A DNA stretch of 64,000 bases from Poa pratensis (Eukaryota > Streptophyta > Magnoliopsida > Poales > Poaceae). The notes beneath the pieces are model-generated. The model did not search any database. It was not told the DNA's origin and saw only the letters and a list, made by a program, of their open reading frames with translations. The DNA is taken from NCBI GenBank assembly GCA_947311845.1, contig CAMZMU010000027.1, positions 43,054,853 through 43,118,852 on the forward strand. Direction: 5' to 3'. The position numbers and the translations under genes are program-made. Within the stretch, counting starts at the first letter, position 1, and the number at the start of each line of letters is the position of its first letter. Shown in pieces: positions 21,367 to 33,542 of the stretch.

Positions 21367-22967
21367 TAGCTATATTGTTGAGTTTATTCATGATGCAGCT
21401 GAAAATTATTTTGAGAGAGGAAAATATGGTTGTGGAAATTTTAATATTATTAAAACACCTCTCTTTATGATGAAAGATTTGAGATTTATCTTGATTTGCT
21501 TTTTTTGATGGTTACTTTAAGACCTACTGGTCATGATGAGAGAGGGAGACATGGCTTCATAAATCACAATAATATTAAGTATCCTCTCTTTTTGTTGAAA
21601 ATTTTGATGTTCCACTTGTTTTGCCTTCCTATGCTAGTCACTTTGTGCTTCATTGATTTATTTTCTTACAAGATTCCTTTGCATAGGAAGTGGGTTAGAA
21701 TTAAATGTGTTTGATATTTGCTTCTTGATTCTCTTTTATATTCAACTCTTATACATATGAGAGCATCATCAAAAATTTCATGCATAGCTAAAAGGCTTTA
21801 AAGAAAAGTGCTTGTGGGAGACAACCCATGTTAGTTTATCTTCTGCAATTTTCTTTTATTTGAGGCAAGGAGCTTGTTTACTTCTGTAACAACTCCTTTG
21901 TATCTTTACTTTTTTGAATTGTTGTGCCAAGTAAAGTCTCTAGTAGAAAGTTGATGCTAGATTTGGATTTCTGCACAGAGACAGATTTCTGTTGTTCACC
22001 GTTTAATTCTTTATAAATTCTAGAAAAATCTAAAAATTCTGAAAAACTTTGTGCGTGATCCTCAGATATGTCCGCAACTTTCAATAGTTCTGAGTTTTCT
22101 GATCTGAGCAACGTAAGTGCCTAAAAAATTCGTCTTTACGGACTGTTCTGGTTTTGACTCTTTATTTTGCATTCTCTCTTTTACTACATTGAGTGGATTT
22201 CTTTGCTCCATAAAACATCAGCGGCTGTAGCTAATGTTGAGAAAGTATTAGCCATGTTAGTGTCCTTGCAGAACATGTGAGTTTTTGATTATGCACTAAC
22301 CCTCTAATGAGAATTACTCTGAGTTTGGTGTGGCGGAAGTTTTCAAGGGTCAAAAGAGAAGGATGATATAATGTGATCAAGATGAGTAAAGAGCCTAAGC
22401 TTGGGGATGCCCCCGTGGGTCACCCAAGCATATTTTAAGAAGACTCAAGCGTCTAAGCTTGGGGATGTCCATGACATCCCCTTCTTCATCATCAACTTAT
22501 TAGGTCATCTCCAGTGAAACTATATTTTAATTCTTTCACATCATATGTGCTTTACTTGGAGCGTCTGTGTGCTTTCATTTTTGAATTGTTATTTTATTTT
22601 CTGAGATCAACATGTTGGATCCTACATATCTTTTTTGGGTGAGAGACACGCTCCGCTTTTTCATTAGAATACTCATATCCTTCACTTATATCTGTTGAGT
22701 ATTTAGTTTTCGCACTGTTTAGCTTCTAGCTCTTGGTTTTCATGTATATCTTGTTCAGAGCTATTAGTTCTTTTGTAGAAAGTACTCTCTTGCTTCACTT
22801 ATATCTTTGGAGAGTTGCTTGGTTGATGTGTTGGTTCAGAAAATGTTGCATGTGGTAGTGGTATAATGAAAAACTTGCATAATCTTGTAGATCATTGAAC
22901 TTTGATAACCTGATTCTTTGCAAACGTTTTGAGGTATTAAGTAATAAATGATAAAATTGCTAGGTAA
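21367..22967 (+). mobile_element. remnant of a plus-sense Gypsy element, 3' non-coding internal part
   Basis: The region has the texture of Triticeae Gypsy sequence downstream of integrase: AAGTGCTTGTGGGAGACAAC near 21808-21827, then two GCTTGGGGATG motifs near 22395 and 22455. No intact ORF exists. Its sense agrees with the truncated LTR at 9607-10803. Both may belong to one older element into which element 1 inserted, but no second LTR is present to prove it. Confidence 0.55.
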
Positions 22968-23980
22968 TCTATTATATATTAAAAGTACATTAAGGACTAA
23001 CAAAAAATTAGAGAATTAACATAAAAATCCCACATTAATCAGAAACATCTGGCCGTTTAATTGATCCACCGAGGAAACATAACCACACGATCTTGCTAAT
23101 ACAAATCTGGACATTAAAGTTAAAAAAATTACCCACCTATGCCACGCGTAAGTATTTTTTACTCCTGCGCAGCCATATGCATTCCTAGCAACGTCAGCCG
23201 CCGGCAACAAGACTCCATCTTCGACCAGCAATCCGGCGCCGTTGAAACGTCCACTTCCCCGCTGGCATACGGCCGGGCGCCGAAACTTCCGATCGACCGA
23301 TTCTTCGACGGCGCATGCATCCCGATCGCGCATACGGCCGGGCGCCGAAACTTTGGATCGATCGTAGATGTTGCTGATCTATTGACTTGCAGAATCTTCG
23401 CTGGCGCATGCATCCCGATCGATGTATACTCTCAACGAGATGTATATAAGTACCATGCAAGAGTGCAGACGTACACGTACTTGAGATCTAGGTGCAGCTG
23501 TGTTATGCTTGATGGATTGTCTGGTCTGTCGCCCAATTCTTTTTTCTCTCCACGTGCTTCCCTAGGATAAAATTAACAAGAGACCATGTGAAGGCAAGTA
23601 TACACACTCCAAGCTAACAGGGCTGAAGGCCGGCAACTCGCAGGTGGCTCTTTGCCGGTCAACCGTGTGCACAGCGTCAGCAGCAACTTGCAGCGTACGC
23701 AGGTGCTTGATCGTCTCCCTCCGTAAGTGTTTCTGTTTCTTGCATGTACACATTTTATTTTCATGGTTTGCTTGAAAAAAAATAGAAATCTAACTAAGCC
23801 AAGATTTATCTGTATATTCTAATTACTTTTGTAATTAGTAACATGAATATTTATCCTTTTAAGGCCTCGGACAGTATGGCATCTACACGGCTGAACGCGC
23901 TGACTACAAGAACTGGGGCATGGACAATCAAGGTCAAAGTTTTAAGGGTTTGGGACGCAATTAACTTATAGACCAATGAC
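22968..23980 (+). other. unassigned region, possible Helitron 5' end at 22968
   Basis: It opens with A|TCTATTATATATTAAAAG, a Helitron-like 5' end, but no matching hairpin plus CTAG end was found downstream. A TATA-like GTATATAAG lies near 23443-23451, just before a short ORF (23506-23568, MLDGLSGLSPNSFFS). No domain is recognised. It may be a Helitron fragment or a decayed gene piece. Confidence 0.3.
23266..23421 (+). repeat. imperfect tandem duplication (65 bp + 91 bp)
   Basis: The unit from CATACGGCCGGGCGCCGAAA to GCGCATGCATCCCGATCG occurs at 23266-23330 and again at 23331-23421. The second copy carries about 26 extra bases in the middle. Confidence 0.8.
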
Positions 23981-26363
23981 CATATTAGCACTGATTTGAT
24001 TTTATCAGATAACAAGGTGGACCCTCTCCCGTGCCCTAGCCGCCGCGGATCGACGCCGGTAAGTTCGCCGGAGCATCGCCGGAGCCCTTCTGTTTTTCCC
24101 GCGCGGTGGAGAAGAAAACGGTTAGGGTTATGAGCCACTGACCAGTGGGTCCCACTGGTCAGGTTTTTAAACATTTCTCTGAAACGTTTTTCTGTTTTAT
24201 TTTTTATTGGAAAAGGCAGATTTTAAACCCAGATTCAAAATGCAGTATCTCTCTGAAAAATGGTCAGAAAAATATGAAACCAATTTTGTTGGCTTTGTTT
24301 GAATTTTCTCTTTCCAATGGGACCAGAAAATATTTATTTGGAATATATTTTTTGGCATTTATTTAAATACCCTAGGAGTGATTTTTGATGCATGTTTGTC
24401 TTGTTTTGATAGATTCAAACCTTTCCGACGGAATAGGAGTTGTTTCCGAACCTGAAGGCAAGCCACCAACCCAATTTCAAACTTGGTCGAACTTTAGGAA
24501 GTGTCTTGACTGTTGAATTAATATCTGTTGCACCTCACATGCCATATTGCATTTTAAATTATTGCACTACCTTATAGTTGCTTATCTGTGCATCACTCCT
24601 GTTCCCTAGACAATGGCCGGAGGAACCGCCTCAGTCGAAGGAATGGGGGAAATATTACAACTGTGCGTCTCATGCTTGCGGGGCTTTGTTTGCTTTTTCC
24701 TCTTCGCCGAGGTGAGGAGCGGACGAATGTCGTCTTATGATCCTCGGAGTTGGGGGCATTTGCCAAAAGAGTTATTTGCTTCTTGTCCCTCCGTCAAACA
24801 TGGTTGGTGTAAGCCACACGGACTGCGACGCTTGGGACGCTGACTTTCCATTTGGTTCTTTTTGCCGAGATTGCTGACACCACGTCGAAATAACCCTCGA
24901 GTGGAATGGATGCTCTCTCATTCTTATGAGTGCTTTTCGGTTCATTCTTTACGGTGACCACCGGCTGGAGGAACCGCCACGGTTATCCGTTTGAAACACT
25001 GTGTTATTTATTCTGTGAACACTAACCCCTGGTGACACCGGCTGGAGGAACCGCCATAGTCACCGGGTATTATTATTGTTATGTTACCTGCAAGTGATAT
25101 GTTTATTCTATGCTGTTATTGTTATGTGCTTACCTTGTGTTGCTTGTATCTTGTTGGAAACTGGAAATAAAAATTTGACTAAGAAGATAACCACCTCCCT
25201 CGACTAGATTGAGTCACTTAGTGCCACTCACCAAGCACCACCAGCACAACCACGCGTCGTTCACATGGGCGGACCCTAACTGGGTATTTTATCAGGCCTC
25301 CTTTGACGCCACCCTTTTGGCAAGTCTAGTCGGTTACCTTTGTGGTCGGGGCTAGTCTTGTGAAGGTTCCGGAGCTAGGCATCGCTCATCTGTTGGGGAC
25401 GTGCCGGATTCACTTCTTCATAAGGTGTAGAGTTATGTCGGTGGCTATACAGGGAGTGTCCGAGTAGAATAAACGGTTGTGGAAGTGTGGGTTTGTACTG
25501 TCGCCATGATCGGTTCTAGTACTTCGGTACCGGCGGTACAAGCCTAGACTTCAGCGTGTGGATAAATGTTGCAACGTCTCGAGAGTGTAAATCTAGATTC
25601 TAGCCTTGTCCCTGGGTTATGGGGCGATGTTTGGGTCAAGTCACACTATGAGTCAGTCCAGTCGAACTTGGGGAAATAATTTAAGTTGAGACCAACGAAC
25701 ACAGGAACTGTTGGGAGTCAAGCCAGAGTTGGCTAAGTACTTGGGAAGTTCTGAATTAAGCCAGAGTTGGCTAGAGGCTTGGTAGCCTAGTTGTGGTTAC
25801 GAGTTGTTGAGTGAGAAACGTGATCTCACTTGATAACATAAAATGTCCCTACCAAGGTAAGTAGGTAAGTTTTGTCCAACCGTTAAGCTTGGACTCCCCC
25901 TCGCAACCAAACTCATGCCATGTTACTTTCTGAACCATGCCATGCCATATAGATAGACGTTGTTTGTTTTGGGCTGATGTCTTGCGAGTACTTCAAGTAC
26001 TTACCTGGCTTTTCATGTGGCCAGACCCTGCTGAACCAGTTGCCGAGTACCCGCTCTATGAGAACTAGGAACCCGTGTCCCAGGCAGGACCCTGTGGAAT
26101 AAGGCCGCTGTCGCCACACTACTATCTTCGCTTCCGCTATGACTTCCGCTAGAGGCTCGATGTTAGAAAAATAATGTACATACTGTTGTGTGCGCCTGTT
26201 GCGCAAGAGCTGGAGCCTCACCCGTGTTGTAACTTTGTACTCGTTCGAACTCGAAGCCTTATGAATATATTTGGTTTTGCCTTTGTCTATCAAGCTGTCA
26301 TATATCCAGTGTTTCTGGGACTGGTATATAGGGTAGCTCGATCATCTGGATCGGGGTGCCACA
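23981..26363 (+). mobile_element. non-coding retrotransposon sequence, probably a truncated Gypsy LTR
   Basis: About 2.4 kb with no coding domain. The motif GGAGGAACCGCC recurs near 24617, 24967 and 25042. The right end, GGATCGGGGTGCCACA, looks like an LTR 3' end with a terminal CA. No left LTR end, second LTR or TSD was found, so family and left border are open. It abuts the ORF fragment at 26364-26424 and may have cut that ORF. Confidence 0.45.
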
Positions 26364-26424
26364 TCCTGCCGGAGACCCTGCTCCAGACGCACCTCGTTCA
26401 TCACCTCCTCATACTCGGCATCCA
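26364..26424 (-). pseudogene. 3' piece of an ORF split by element 2
   Basis: On minus, reading on from 39896 across one copy of the ATCCA target site, the frame continues here as AEYEEVMNEVRLEQGLRQD. It stays open to a TGA at 26342-26344, the last codons lying in the putative LTR to the left. The charged, helical style fits the end of the 39896-40292 piece. The natural C-terminus may have been lost to the LTR-like sequence. Confidence 0.7.
26420..26424. repeat. Element 2 target site duplication, left (ATCCA)
   Basis: ATCCA directly precedes the LTR TG and is repeated at 39891-39895. Five bp is the normal Gypsy length. Confidence 0.93.
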
Positions 26425-29400
26425 TGTGGGGACCCGGACTAGCCGTCCAAAATACCCGATTATGCATAACACAATGATCCCGTGATCAGTCTGTCGTTGC
26501 ACATAATCCGAAATGAATACCAAAGTTTACATCCATTACAGTACCGAATTAAAGTCTTACATAAATGGTCATTTAGACCAAGTCTTACATAGGTGCCTTC
26601 ATGGGCCAAATCAAAATAATCAGCGGAAGCTAAGGCGTAGTAGACCACAACTTCTAACAACGACCCGATAGGCTGCTGACTGATGGAGATCCTTAGTTCG
26701 CATGGAAGTCGCCATACTCCTCCTCGGCGCAGTGCTCCTCGTAGTCTGGCTAGGACAATAGCCAGGGACAAAACCAATATGAGTACATTTGATTGTACTC
26801 GCAAACTACCCCAACATGAGTATGCACTTATTTTATTTTAATTTCTAACTTTTATTTTCTTAAAACATCTCTATATCTTTATTGAAAAAGGTAAGAAGAA
26901 TTTTAGGACTATCTTTAAGTAAAATCACCATTTTGTCTGTTTCTCCAAAACTCCTCCTTTTTCCGACCATAGTCCGCCATGGTCCACTTTTCTCCACCAA
27001 CGTCATACCGATCCGTTGGTATAGGTATATGAAACATTCTCCACTTCATTTTTCTTTAAAACTCAACTCTTTTATAAAACTTGCACATGATCTTAGGACA
27101 GCCTCCCAATTGTCCATATCCGAGGACTTGGCTATTCGAATAGTTTTAACCCTCTGCAGAGGTAGCACGCTTTTAGCCCACATCCATCCGGTAACTCATC
27201 GTGTCAGCCACGTCCCGCCATACAAGGTGTATGCGAAGTTGAGCCACCGACCATAGTATGTCCTTTGCTCATGCTAGTATAGGATCCTTCCCATATGACA
27301 CTTTCCATCGACACTCAGTCCAGTTTCCCGTCAGAAACCCTAAGTGTGAGGACTCATAGTTTTGTCCGGCGGTTTATGGTGGAACCTTCTATCCTCCCCA
27401 CCAACTTGTGTGAGGACCCGGGTCAGGGGGTAGGCCACTAAAGCATCCCCTCATGCATAATGGAGTCATCTCCGTCGATGAGGTATCCCATACTAATAAG
27501 AGCAAATTATATGACTAAGCCTTTTCCCATATATGGTAAATGTGGTCGCACAGGGTAAGATTGGTCGTCATAGTACTAGGACATTGTGCATTTTTCATAA
27601 ACATCACCATTTTTCATTTCTCCACTTCAACACCGACATCTCGGCATTTCACATCCACACAAGTATTTCCAAAGGAGTTTTGAATAAACAACATTGTTTC
27701 CCATCTTATAGTTTTATATAAACTACCTCATATTTCTACATAGGGTGGCAAAATAATATCCATATACTTTCTGAAAAGGTTTTGTAAACCATTGCCTTAA
27801 GAGTAAATCATTTGATCAAAGTAGATGCATATGTATTTAGGTGCAAGCTCAGGGAGTAGCTTGCCTTGCTCGGCAAAGTGGCCTTGGTCTTGATCTTCAG
27901 ATTCAACAAACTCTCCTTCCTCGATAAATACGACAGCGTTTTCGTCTAATTAATATACAAACAAATGCAAACAATCACTAATCTATTCAAGCAGCATCAC
28001 AACATTACAATCCTAAATGCTCTAAATAGCCACTGCATACAACAAACAATACAATTTAGTTTCAATTTAATTATATTAAACATTATTTATTTAAGTCTAA
28101 ATTATGGCAGAAACTTGTTGAACATGTTTAGTTCCACTACTTGAGTTCTGTTGGTCACAAAAATACAAACTAAATTTCTACAGAAAGCTACTGATGTGTA
28201 CAAGACAATACAATTTGATTTGGATTAATTGGAGTTACCAAACTCCCTACACAAATGTTTTAATCCAGTAACTTAATAATCAAGTTTTAGCTACCAATTA
28301 AGTTCTGTTGATCCTAAAATGAAATCCTTCTGGGGGTAACTAAACATGACTAAATGTGATCTAAAAAAATTGGTTTGGAATTATTTGGCTTAACAGAGTA
28401 TCAGAAACAAACAAGTTTACATTTTAAACCTTTTGTAGTGTTTTTAATAATACATTTTTATTGTTTATCTAAATGAAATGAGACCACTTGGGTTGGTTAA
28501 ACATTTTCATAAGCTTTCCAGAACAATTGGATTTGATTAAGTTGGATGTCTAGATCTCAAGCTATTGAATTTCTAAAATGGGTCCTGTACTGATTTCTCA
28601 GAGAAACTAAATTAGAAAACCTAAATGTTCTGGAAAATGTTGAAAAGTATGACAGGTGGGGTCCACGAGTCAGTGACTCTGTGCGCGCGAGGGAAAATTA
28701 ATAAAACGCTGACAGGTGGGGTCCACGTGCCAGCGGCTCTACTAAACGAAGCGGTATGTGGCCGTTGGATCTAGATCCAACGGCTCATAGAGGCCGCGAT
28801 CAACGACGACCATAAATGAGCGGCGCCGCCGCGCCGGCGACGGTGCCGTGGATGGATCCTCACCTAGGGGGCTCGGGAAGGTCGGGGAAGGCTTCTAGGC
28901 GAGTGGAGCTTGCTGGGGCGGCGTGAATCGTCGACGGCGAGCCGCTGAACTTCCACGACCACGGCCTGCAACTCCGGCGACGTCCTGGCGAGGCTCTGGT
29001 GCACGAAACAGAGGGAAACAAGGGACAGTTGAGTGCGGTGTCCAGGAGGAAGAGAGTACGGGCCAGAGGGGAGAGAATGAGAGGGTGTGGCGCTGCGGCC
29101 ATGTCCAACCTCGACGGCGGCAGTGGCGCAGCGTGCACGCCCTCCTGGCGGTGCACCGATGGAAATGGAGTGAGGGGAGGGAGTGGGGTGGTGTGGTGCT
29201 TGCAGAGAGGGGTCGGGGTGATTTTATAGGGCAGAGGCTGGTCCACGGTGGTCGCGGAGCACAGACGGCGTCCATGGCGCTCCCGCGGGATCCTCCGCTC
29301 GATTTGGGCGGTGGTGGTGCAGGGACGTGTTGCCGTGGTGTCTTCCGGGGTCCGGGCGCGGGCTAGGAGCAGCTGGGTAGAGTTGAGCGTGTCGGGGAGC

Positions 29401-30207
29401 AGAGGGGGGCCAAATTTGGCCGTTGCCGTCGGCCCCTCCTCGGCGGAGCAGAGGGGGACAGGGGCAGGCTAGGGGAGAGGGAAATGCTCGAGTGCTCTCC
29501 TCTGCGGGGCGGAGGCCGTAGAGGCTCGGCGTCGAGGGCAGGCGCGGCCTGAGGGGGGGGGCTGGGCATGGCGGGAGCTGCGCGGCGGCCACGGCAGCGA
29601 CGCCGCGTGCGGCTACAGGAAGCTAGAGGTAGGGGACGACTGCACTTTTGCAGAAAACCCCTGCCTCCTCTTTTCTGCTTTCTTTTTATTTCTTTTTCAG
29701 TTCAGTAGCATTTTAGGAATTTATTTAGGGCACTTAAACTATTTCAAAAATTATGAAAATATTTGTGTAGCCTCCCCATGACATGTAGAGACTCCACAAA
29801 ATTTGGTGTTTCTTCATAAGGTTGTAATATGGTATTTTTGGTTTATTGCAATTTGATTTTACTTTAGAATTTTAAAAGTAGTTCAAAATATTATTTGAGA
29901 GGGAAAAGTAGTAAGAATAAAAATGGGAGTGTTTACATCACCACTCCTCTGAATTTTGTTTAGAATAATTATAAATTCTCACTTGGAGAATTTTGTGTGA
30001 CACTTGTCACATTATTTTTCTTGCTTTAACTTTTTATTTTGTTTTCTTTCTTTTCTTCATGTGTTAATTAGAGCAAGCAACACACAGGCAACAAGAAATA
30101 ATTATCACTAGCAACAACATGCAATCAACACTCATAAATCAATAAAAGTTTTTGTTGGCCCACATTTTTGGAATAACATTACTGATTATTCAATTTGGGA
30201 TGTTACA
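26425..30207 (-). repeat. Element 2 3' LTR
   Basis: Plus-strand ends are TGTGGGGACCCGGACTAG and GGGATGTTACA. It is highly similar to 36055-39890 along its length. Differences include a 30-bp block near 38511-38541 and 27 bp near 39468-39494 that are present only in the other LTR. The ORFs at 26460-26804, 26882-27256 and 28860-29592 recur in both LTRs and are not genes. Confidence 0.95.
29221..29228 (-). promoter_or_regulatory. TATA box in the element 2 3' LTR
   Basis: Minus strand reads CTATAAAATC. The same place in the 5' LTR (about 38880-38888) reads CAATAAAATC, so the 5' LTR has lost the TATA core. Confidence 0.55.
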
Positions 30208-30226
30208 GATCCTTGCCCCCTTAAAA
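30208..30226 (-). other. Element 2 polypurine tract
   Basis: Minus strand reads TTTTAAGGGGGCAAGGATC directly before the LTR start TGTAACATCCC. Confidence 0.88.
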
Positions 30227-30247
30227 TAAATCTCGTCCCGAGATTTG

Positions 30248-30667
30248 CTAGGCCTGGGTACTAAAGAGGTCTGGGAATTCGCTCCTAAGATAATCTTCGC
30301 GTTCCCAAGTTGCTTCTTCTTTGGAGTGGTTAGTCCACTGGACTTTGTAGAACTTGATCGCACGTCTTCGGGTAACACGAACATCTTCTTCAAGAATCTT
30401 GACGGGTCTCTCGCGATAAGTCAGGTCTTGGTTTAGGTCGATGGAGAGGTGGTCGATGTTCTTGAAAACGTCAGGCTGGTCAGGAACTTCGAGACACTTC
30501 CGGAGCAAGGAAATGTGGAAGACATCATGATAATCCGACAACTCCTGGGGCAACTCCAGTTGATAGGATACTTCTCCTCGACGGGAAAGGATCTTGAATG
30601 GTCCAATATATCTTGGCGCTAATTTTCCTTTGACATGAAAACGCTGCATACCCTTGAGTGACGTCAC
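30248..30667 (-). pseudogene. Element 2 integrase C-terminus with chromodomain
   Basis: The GPFKILSRRGEVSYQLELP block is the integrase GPY/F-like module. After it comes a chromodomain: RPVKILEEDVRVTRRRAIKF, then YKVQWTNHSKEEATWERED, with the aromatic/acidic pattern that reads histone tails and guides insertion into heterochromatin. It is out of frame with the main integrase ORF, which ends at 30794, so the protein is not made whole. Confidence 0.92.
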
Positions 30668-30793
30668 TCGCAGATAGACATAATCTCTGACATTGAAGAT
30701 AACATCACGATGCTTGGGATCAGCGTAACTCTTCTGGCAGGATTGGGCAGTTTTGAGACGCTCGCGGATGAGTTGAACTTGTTCTTCAGATTC

Positions 30794-32278
30794 TCAGAGA
30801 GTATCTGGTCCAAACAATTTGCTCTCTCCAGTGTCGGACCAATTCAGGGGCGTACGACACTTCTTGCCGTAGAGTGCTTCAAAAGGGGCCATTTGCAGAC
30901 TAGACTGATAACTATTGTTGTATGAGAACTCTGCAAACGGTAGACAATCTTCCCACTTGGAACCATAAGATAGAACACATGCTTCGTGAAGGGATTTCCG
31001 GAATCTTGAAGTGAATTGAGTGCCTCTATCAGACACAATCTTCTTAGGCACACCATGCAGGCTTACTATTCTGGAAATATACAGGTCTGCTAACTGAGCT
31101 CCGGTGTGAGTGGTCTTGACAAGAATAAAATGGGCAACCTTGGTCAGTCGATCAACGATGACCCAGATTGAATCATGGCCTCTATTGGATCTTGGAAGTC
31201 CGGTAATGAAATCCATTCCAATTTCATCCCACTTCCACTCAGGAATTTTCAAGGGTTGGAGCAATCCAGCGGGTCGCTGATGTTCACCCTTGACTCGCTG
31301 ATAGATATCACACTTGGCTACAAAAGAACCGATCTCTCGCTTCATTCCATGCCACCAAAATCTTTCTCGGAGGTCTTGGTACATCTTGGTTCCGCCGGGG
31401 TGGATTGAATAAGGGGTCTCATGAGCTTCTTTCAGGATTAACTCCTTAAGTTCCGTGACATTGGGCACACAGATACGGCCATTGAATCTCAGCACTCCTT
31501 CAGCATCTTCGGTAAAACCGGGTGCTTTGCCGAGAGAAATCTTCTTCTTAATTCCTTCAATGCTTTCATGACGTTTTTTGGCTTCCTTGATTTGATCCAT
31601 CAGGGTTGGGGCTAATTCTAAATTGGTGAGATACCCTTGGCTAACAAGCTTTAGTCCAAAATCTTCGAACTCTTTAAATAAGGCTGGCTGTTCGGCTTGG
31701 ATCAAGGCATTCAGGGTGCAAGGTTTGCGACTAAGGGCATCGGCAACTACATTAGCCTTTCCGGGGTGATAGTGAATTCCAATATCATAATCACTGACTA
31801 ACTCCATCCATCTCATCTGCCTCAGGTTCAATTCTTTCTGGGTGAATATATACTTCAAGCTCTTATGGTCCGTATAGACCTCGCAACGATGTCCCGCAAG
31901 ATAGGGACGCCATGCTTTGAGAGCAAGAACAACAGCAGCTAACTCCAGGTCATGGGTTGGATAATTCTCTTCATGCGGTCGCAACTGTCGGGACAGAGAC
32001 GACACAACCTTGCCTTCTTGCATCAGAACGCAACCAAGTCTGAGGCGTGATGCATTGCAATACACGTCGAAACTCTTGGTGACGTCTGGCATGATCAATA
32101 CTGGGGCTGAAGTCAGTCTCTTCTTCAACTCTTGGAAGCTATCTTCACACTTCTGAGTCCATTCAAATTTCTTGTCTTTCTTCAACAGTTGGGTCATGGG
32201 TTTGGCTATACTGGAGAATCCTTCAACGAACTTGCGGTAATAACCCGCTAGTCCGAGAAAGCTTCGGATTTCAGTCAC
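30794..32278 (-). pseudogene. Element 2 RNase H and integrase core (494 codons open)
   Basis: Domains in order are the end of RT ([20 protein letters not shown]), RNase H, then the integrase zinc part and catalytic core ([15 protein letters not shown] and [13 protein letters not shown]). The first catalytic Asp of RNase H is replaced: the motif reads VYCNAS instead of VYCDAS. In the integrase HHCC finger the second Cys is Tyr (KCDIYQR). The frame is long but ends early in SKLFGPDTL because of a frameshift near 30790. It follows the RT pseudogene and leads to the chromodomain piece. Confidence 0.93.
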
Positions 32279-32280
32279 AC

Positions 32281-33215
32281 TGATGGGGCTTTCCAGTCTA
32301 AAATGGCTTGAATCTTCTCGGGGTCAACAGAAATTCCTCCGGCAGATATGACATGACCAAGAAATGTTACTTCACTAAGCCAAAACTCACACTTGCTAAG
32401 TTTGGCATACAGCTGGTGCTTGCGAGAGTCTCCAAAACTAGGCGCAGGTGTTCAGCATGCTCTTCTTCGGTCTTGGCGTAATAAGGATGTCGTCGAGGAA
32501 AACTACCATGAACTTGTCGAGGTACTCCATGAAAACCTTGTTCATCAGATTCATGAAATAGGCTGGGGCATTGGTCAGACCAAACAACATGACGGTGTAT
32601 TCAAACAAACCGTAACGGTGGTGAAGGCGGTCTTGGAAATATCTGTATCTCTGATCTTCAACTGATGATATCCTGTCCGAAGATCGATCTTGGAAAAGAC
32701 TCAGGCTCCGCTCATCTGATCGAACAGATCCTCGATCTTGGGAAGGGGATACTTGTTTTTAATGGTTACATCATTTAGCTTGCGATAGTCCACACACAGG
32801 CGTGTGGTACCGTCTCTCTTGTCCACAAAAATAATGGGTGATCCCCAAGGTGAAGCGCTTGGGCGAATAAGACCTTTGCTGAGCATATCAGCCAACTGCT
32901 TCTTCAATTCAACCAGTTCTTCCGGATTCATCCGATAAGGCTTTGGGATATAGGGGCTGTTCCTGGGATAAGCTCAATTATGAACTCAATATCCCGATCT
33001 GGCGGCATACCAGGCAACTCTTCAGGGAAAACATCTCGGAATAGGTGAACACCACGGATCTCATCTAAGGTGGGTCGAGCTATGCTCTCATGGCAGCCTG
33101 GTTGAGAATGATTGGTTTCAGACACATACTCCACTTGTACTTCTTTGTCGGTGGTGATGGATACAGCTCTTCTGGCACAGTCTATTCGACCATGGTACTT
33201 GGCTAGCCAATTCAT
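32281..33215 (-). pseudogene. Element 2 reverse transcriptase (broken)
   Basis: It begins VFPEELPGMPPDRDIEF near 33020. The RT core reads [20 protein letters not shown] and [20 protein letters not shown]. In-frame TGA at 32699-32701 replaces the codon after MSGA, just before [14 protein letters not shown] with its catalytic Asp. The second catalytic motif, FLDD, lies at 32489-32500. Frames change near 32930 and between 32650 and 32280. All RT motifs are recognisable, but the enzyme cannot be made. Confidence 0.93.
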
Positions 33216-33284
33216 ACCAAGTATACATCTATGCCTTGGGTTCCTAGAACGATTAAGTTAACTGGAAACTTTTCTCCTTTGATC

Positions 33285-33542
33285 TCAGGGAAACGTCAGG
33301 GCAAAACAACTGGTTTCTACGGTGGATTCTGGGATTTGAATGACCATGGGTTTGGGTAGGAGATTCCCGACTAAACCTCCCTTAGCAACAAACTCTTGAG
33401 TAACAAAGGAATGAGTTGCACCAGAATCAAACAGAACAGTTGCAGGTACTGAGTTGACAAGGAACGTACCCAGCACAACATCTGGCGCATCTTGAGCTTC
33501 TTCAGCATTGATGTGGTGCAGACGGCCCTTGGCAATAGCCAC
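33285..33542 (-). pseudogene. Element 2 aspartic protease domain
   Basis: GTFLVNSVPATVLFDSGATH carries the D-S-G-A active-site motif of Ty3/Gypsy proteases, which cut the polyprotein. The frame is broken from the RT by a stop at 33285 and overlaps the tail of the gag frame. Confidence 0.9.

Noticed and set aside
22968..23566. A fifth Helitron starting at 22968
   Set aside because: A TC-type 5' end is present, but no hairpin plus CTAG end followed by T was found. CCCTAGG at 23560 has no hairpin.
23981..26363. Complete LTR with TSD
   Set aside because: Only the right end looks like an LTR end. No TCCTG copy with a following TG was found on the left.
26460..27256. ORFs of 114 and 124 codons repeated at 36091-36887
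   Set aside because: Part of the LTR, kept only because the LTRs are young.
28860..29592. ORFs of 120-147 codons in the element 2 LTRs (also 38370-39373)
   Set aside because: They occur in both LTRs, lie in GC-rich U3/R sequence, overlap each other on both strands and have no domain.
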